Assembly (NCBI GenBank): GCA_041309225.1
Contig: JBFYZZ010000034.1
Span: 1-29,363 of the forward strand
Reading direction: 5' to 3'
DNA length: 29,363 nucleotides
DNA from: JAFGLY01 sp041309225
GTDB lineage: Bacteria; Myxococcota_A; UBA796; JAFGLY01
The position numbers and the translations under genes were made by a program. Shown here one piece after another: positions 27,565 through 29,363 of the stretch. The number at the start of each line of letters is the position of its first letter. Position 1 is the first letter of the stretch. Under the pieces are notes generated by a model. It had not been told where the DNA came from. It was given only the letters and a program-made list of their open reading frames with translations, and did not search any database.

Positions 27565-27662
27565 GCGCGCCGCCTCCCGGATCCGATCGCGAAGATCAGG
27601 AGGGGCACGGCGAGGAACGCGAGCGGCAGGCCGAGGAGGAAGAGGTGGGTGGTCAACGGCAC
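27561..27662 (-). CDS. 33-aa single-helix membrane peptide, likely symporter accessory
   Basis: MPLTTHLFLLGLPLAFLAVP begins the peptide; one hydrophobic helix fills it and it ends in SGRRRA, a basic tail that would stay in the cytoplasm. The GTG start has GGAG six bases upstream, and the stop overlaps the symporter start by ATGA, so it is translated with the transporter. Several sodium:solute symporters have a small membrane partner encoded just upstream, and this may be one; the sequence itself does not match a family I can name. Confidence 0.6.
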   Translation of the reverse strand: MPLTTHLFLLGLPLAFLAVPLLIFAIGSGRRRA

Positions 27663-27690
27663 TGGCGGCTCCGGACCGGGTGGCCGGGCG

Positions 27691-27700
27691 ATGGTACCAC
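27691..27700 (-). promoter_or_regulatory. Extended -10 element for the symporter operon (GTGGTACCAT)
   Basis: TG-n-TANNAT on the minus strand, 28 bases before the GTG at 27662. It differs from the elements at 6959 and 24697 only at the two central bases. No -35 recognised. Confidence 0.4.
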
Positions 27701-27720
27701 GGGATCGGAACCCCGCACCC

Positions 27721-28587
27721 TCACCACCGCCAGAGCACGACGCCCGCCGCCCCCGCGCCCACGGCCGCGACGGCGGCACCGCCCGATCCGAGGACCAGGC
27801 CGTTGACGCGGCCCCGGGTGGCCTCGAGATCCGCGCAGCCGACGTCGCCCTCGGCCATCCGATCCGCCTGGACGGACGCCGCGGCGTAGAGGCCGCCGGC
27901 GGCGAGCGCGCTCACGGCGGCGCCCACCAGGAGCGGCACCGCGAGCGGGTGCCGCGGATCCGGCTGAACGGGGAGGGGCGGTTCGGGCAGCGGGACGACG
28001 CTCGGTTCCACGCGCAGGGCCGCCACGTACGGTGCGACGTCGCCCGGCGCGGGCGCCCCCGGCTCGAGCAACCCGCTGGCCAGAACGCGTCCGCCGGCGT
28101 CCAGTGCCTGGACGATCACGGGCCGCAGGAGGGGCACGTCGCCCGAGGGGAGCCCGTCCACCAGGATCGTCCCCCCCGGGGGAGCGTGCACGGGGCGGCG
28201 GGGATCCCGGGCATCCCCCTGCGCCGCGACGAAGGAGAGGCGCAGCCGGTGCGTGGGCGGCGCCGCGGCGACCGGCAGCTGCCACGTGGGGTCCACCGCC
28301 AGGATGGAGCGGAAGGCGGCGCGGGCCGCCGCGTCGTCGCGCTCGAGCGCGCAGGCGTAGGCCTCCACCAGGTGGGCACTGCGGGCCTCCTCGGGATGCA
28401 CGGGCTCGGCCAGGCAGGCGAGGTGGGTCCGCGCGTCGGCCCACGCGACGTCGAACGCCCGCCGGTCGAGCATCGCCCAGGCCTCCTCGCCCCGCGCGAG
28501 CGCGTCGGCGAGCTGGGCCCGCGTGGCGGGCACCTCGCAGGCCCTCGCCGGGGTGAGCAGTGCGAGCAGGAGCGGCAGCATGGGCAT
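27721..28587 (-). CDS. Secreted/membrane protein with PEGA-like segment
   Basis: 288 residues. A short signal peptide (MPMLPLLLALLTPARA) leads to a helical, TPR-like region (about 20-95; charged repeats with Cys at 17, 58 and 79), then a strand-rich PEGA-like stretch (GGTILVDGLPSGDVPL), a Pro-rich linker and two C-terminal hydrophobic segments (LAVPLLVGAAVSALAAGGLYAA and a Gly/Ala-rich helix). Proteins of this layout are frequent in Myxococcota envelopes, but no precise function is known to me. The start is ATG 28587 or 28581; neither has a clear ribosome binding site. Confidence 0.7.
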   Translation of the reverse strand: MPMLPLLLALLTPARACEVPATRAQLADALARGEEAWAMLDRRAFDVAWADARTHLACLAEPVHPEEARSAHLVEAYACALERDDAAARAAFRSILAVDPTWQLPVAAAPPTHRLRLSFVAAQGDARDPRRPVHAPPGGTILVDGLPSGDVPLLRPVIVQALDAGGRVLASGLLEPGAPAPGDVAPYVAALRVEPSVVPLPEPPLPVQPDPRHPLAVPLLVGAAVSALAAGGLYAAASVQADRMAEGDVGCADLEATRGRVNGLVLGSGGAAVAAVGAGAAGVVLWRW

Positions 28588-28662
28588 CTACACAGAGCAC
28601 GGCCGGGGCTCGCGGGCAAGGCCGCGCGACGGGCGGGTCCCCCGGGCTACACTCGGCGTGCC

Positions 28663-29363
28663 GTGCCCTGGTCCGCCGCCGCCCTCTCGCCCGCCGCCCG
28701 CGTCGTGAGCGCGAGCCGCCGGACCGACATCCCCGCCCTCTACGGACCCTGGTTCGCCGCCCGCCTGGACGCGGGCTGGTGCGCGTACGAACCCGCCGGG
28801 CCGCCCCGCACCTGCCGGGCCAGCCTGCGGCCCGAGGACGTGCGCTGGTTCGCGTTCTGGACCCGCTGGCCCCGCCCCTTCCTGCCCGTGCTCGACCTCG
28901 TCCTGGCCCGGGGTTTCCCCGTGGTCGTGAGCCTCACCCTGACCCCGCTGGGCGGTACCCCCGTAGAGCCCGGCGGCCCCCCGCCGGACCGCGCCGTGGC
29001 CGCCGCCCTGGCGCTGGCCGAGCGCCTCCCGCCCGCGGCCCTCTCCTGGCGGTACGATCCGATCCTCCTCACGGACCGGTACGACGAGGCCTTCCACCGG
29101 GACGCCTTCCTCCGGCTCGCCGACGCGCTCGCCAGCCGGGTGGACCGGGTGGTGGTCTCCTTCGTGACCCGGTACGGCCGCCGGGTGGCCCCCGACCTGG
29201 GCCGCTGGGAGCGCGAGAGTGGCGATCGGCTCGCGGATCCCTCCCTCGACCGGCGGACCGCGCTCGTGGGGGTGCTCGCGGCCCTCGCCCGCGAGCGCGG
29301 CCTGCCGCTCGCGGCCTGCTGCGACCCCGACCTCACCCGCGCCCTCGACCTGCCGCGGGCGGC
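28663..29363 (+). CDS. DUF1848 family protein, 3' end outside the window
   Basis: Open to the window edge (233 codons without a stop). The GTG start gives MPWSAAALSPAARVVSASRR, then TDIPALYGPWFAARL, which is the hallmark DUF1848 opening, followed by EDVRWFAFWTRWPRPFLP, LSWRYDPILLTDRYDEAFH and, near the edge, LAACCDPDL, where family members place Cys residues likely to bind a metal or iron-sulfur cluster. The biochemical role of the family is not established. It diverges from the PEGA-like gene over 75 bp, with TACACT (28648-28653) as a possible -10. Confidence 0.85.
   Translation, partial: MPWSAAALSPAARVVSASRRTDIPALYGPWFAARLDAGWCAYEPAGPPRTCRASLRPEDVRWFAFWTRWPRPFLPVLDLVLARGFPVVVSLTLTPLGGTPVEPGGPPPDRAVAAALALAERLPPAALSWRYDPILLTDRYDEAFHRDAFLRLADALASRVDRVVVSFVTRYGRRVAPDLGRWERESGDRLADPSLDRRTALVGVLAALARERGLPLAACCDPDLTRALDLPRA

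Overview
The window is very GC-rich, with codon third positions almost all G or C, and holds 25 protein-coding genes packed tightly on both strands. No tRNA, rRNA, insertion sequence, CRISPR array or prophage gene was seen. Acidic lipoproteins with MopE-type Asp/Cys repeats and FG-GAP propellers, a DDTAP-repeat lipoprotein, secreted caspase-fold proteins and a small PEGA-like envelope protein suggest a Myxococcota-like (former deltaproteobacterial) chromosome, probably from an environmental or metagenomic assembly. This placement rests on gene content only; no marker phylogeny was possible.

Layout. 1-192 is a non-coding short-repeat array. 250-6869 is a minus-strand block. In transcription order it runs: small HTH protein, membrane-anchored helical protein, secreted caspase-fold protein lacking its cysteine, YicC nuclease, guanylate kinase, Rel alarmone synthetase (interrupted by an apparent 1-bp frameshift) and a lipase-like hydrolase. 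6870-7119 is a divergent control region with a 16-bp inverted repeat inside a good minus-strand promoter. 7120-9233 carries pyruvate kinase and a CDP-alcohol phosphatidyltransferase that seems to have its own promoter inside the end of pyk. 9246-10353 (minus) is a two-gene unit: a 99-aa protein ending in a Cys-rich motif, and a MobB-like/ModE-like fusion. 10432-13345 (plus) holds a 23S rRNA m5U methyltransferase-type enzyme and a lipoprotein with one MopE motif and a seven-bladed FG-GAP propeller. 13339-15404 (minus) holds a transglutaminase-like lipoprotein and a small secreted protein. Ferritin (minus) and a 1201-aa lipoprotein with ten and a half MopE repeats plus a second seven-bladed propeller (plus) diverge around 16.0-16.2 kb. 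19818-20887 (minus) has two small envelope proteins. 20993-23927 (plus) has an RluA-type pseudouridine synthase and a second secreted caspase-fold protein, also without the cysteine. 23969-28587 (minus) has a membrane/envelope protein, a transporter operon (33-aa membrane peptide, PutP-like symporter, GlpT-like antiporter) and a PEGA-like envelope protein. The window ends inside a plus-strand DUF1848 gene.

Common themes. Neighbouring genes repeatedly share 4-bp ATGA/GTGA start-stop overlaps, which suggests translational coupling. Many products are exported: lipoproteins, signal-peptide proteins and Cys-rich acidic repeats. No stretch longer than 300 bases lacks a gene.
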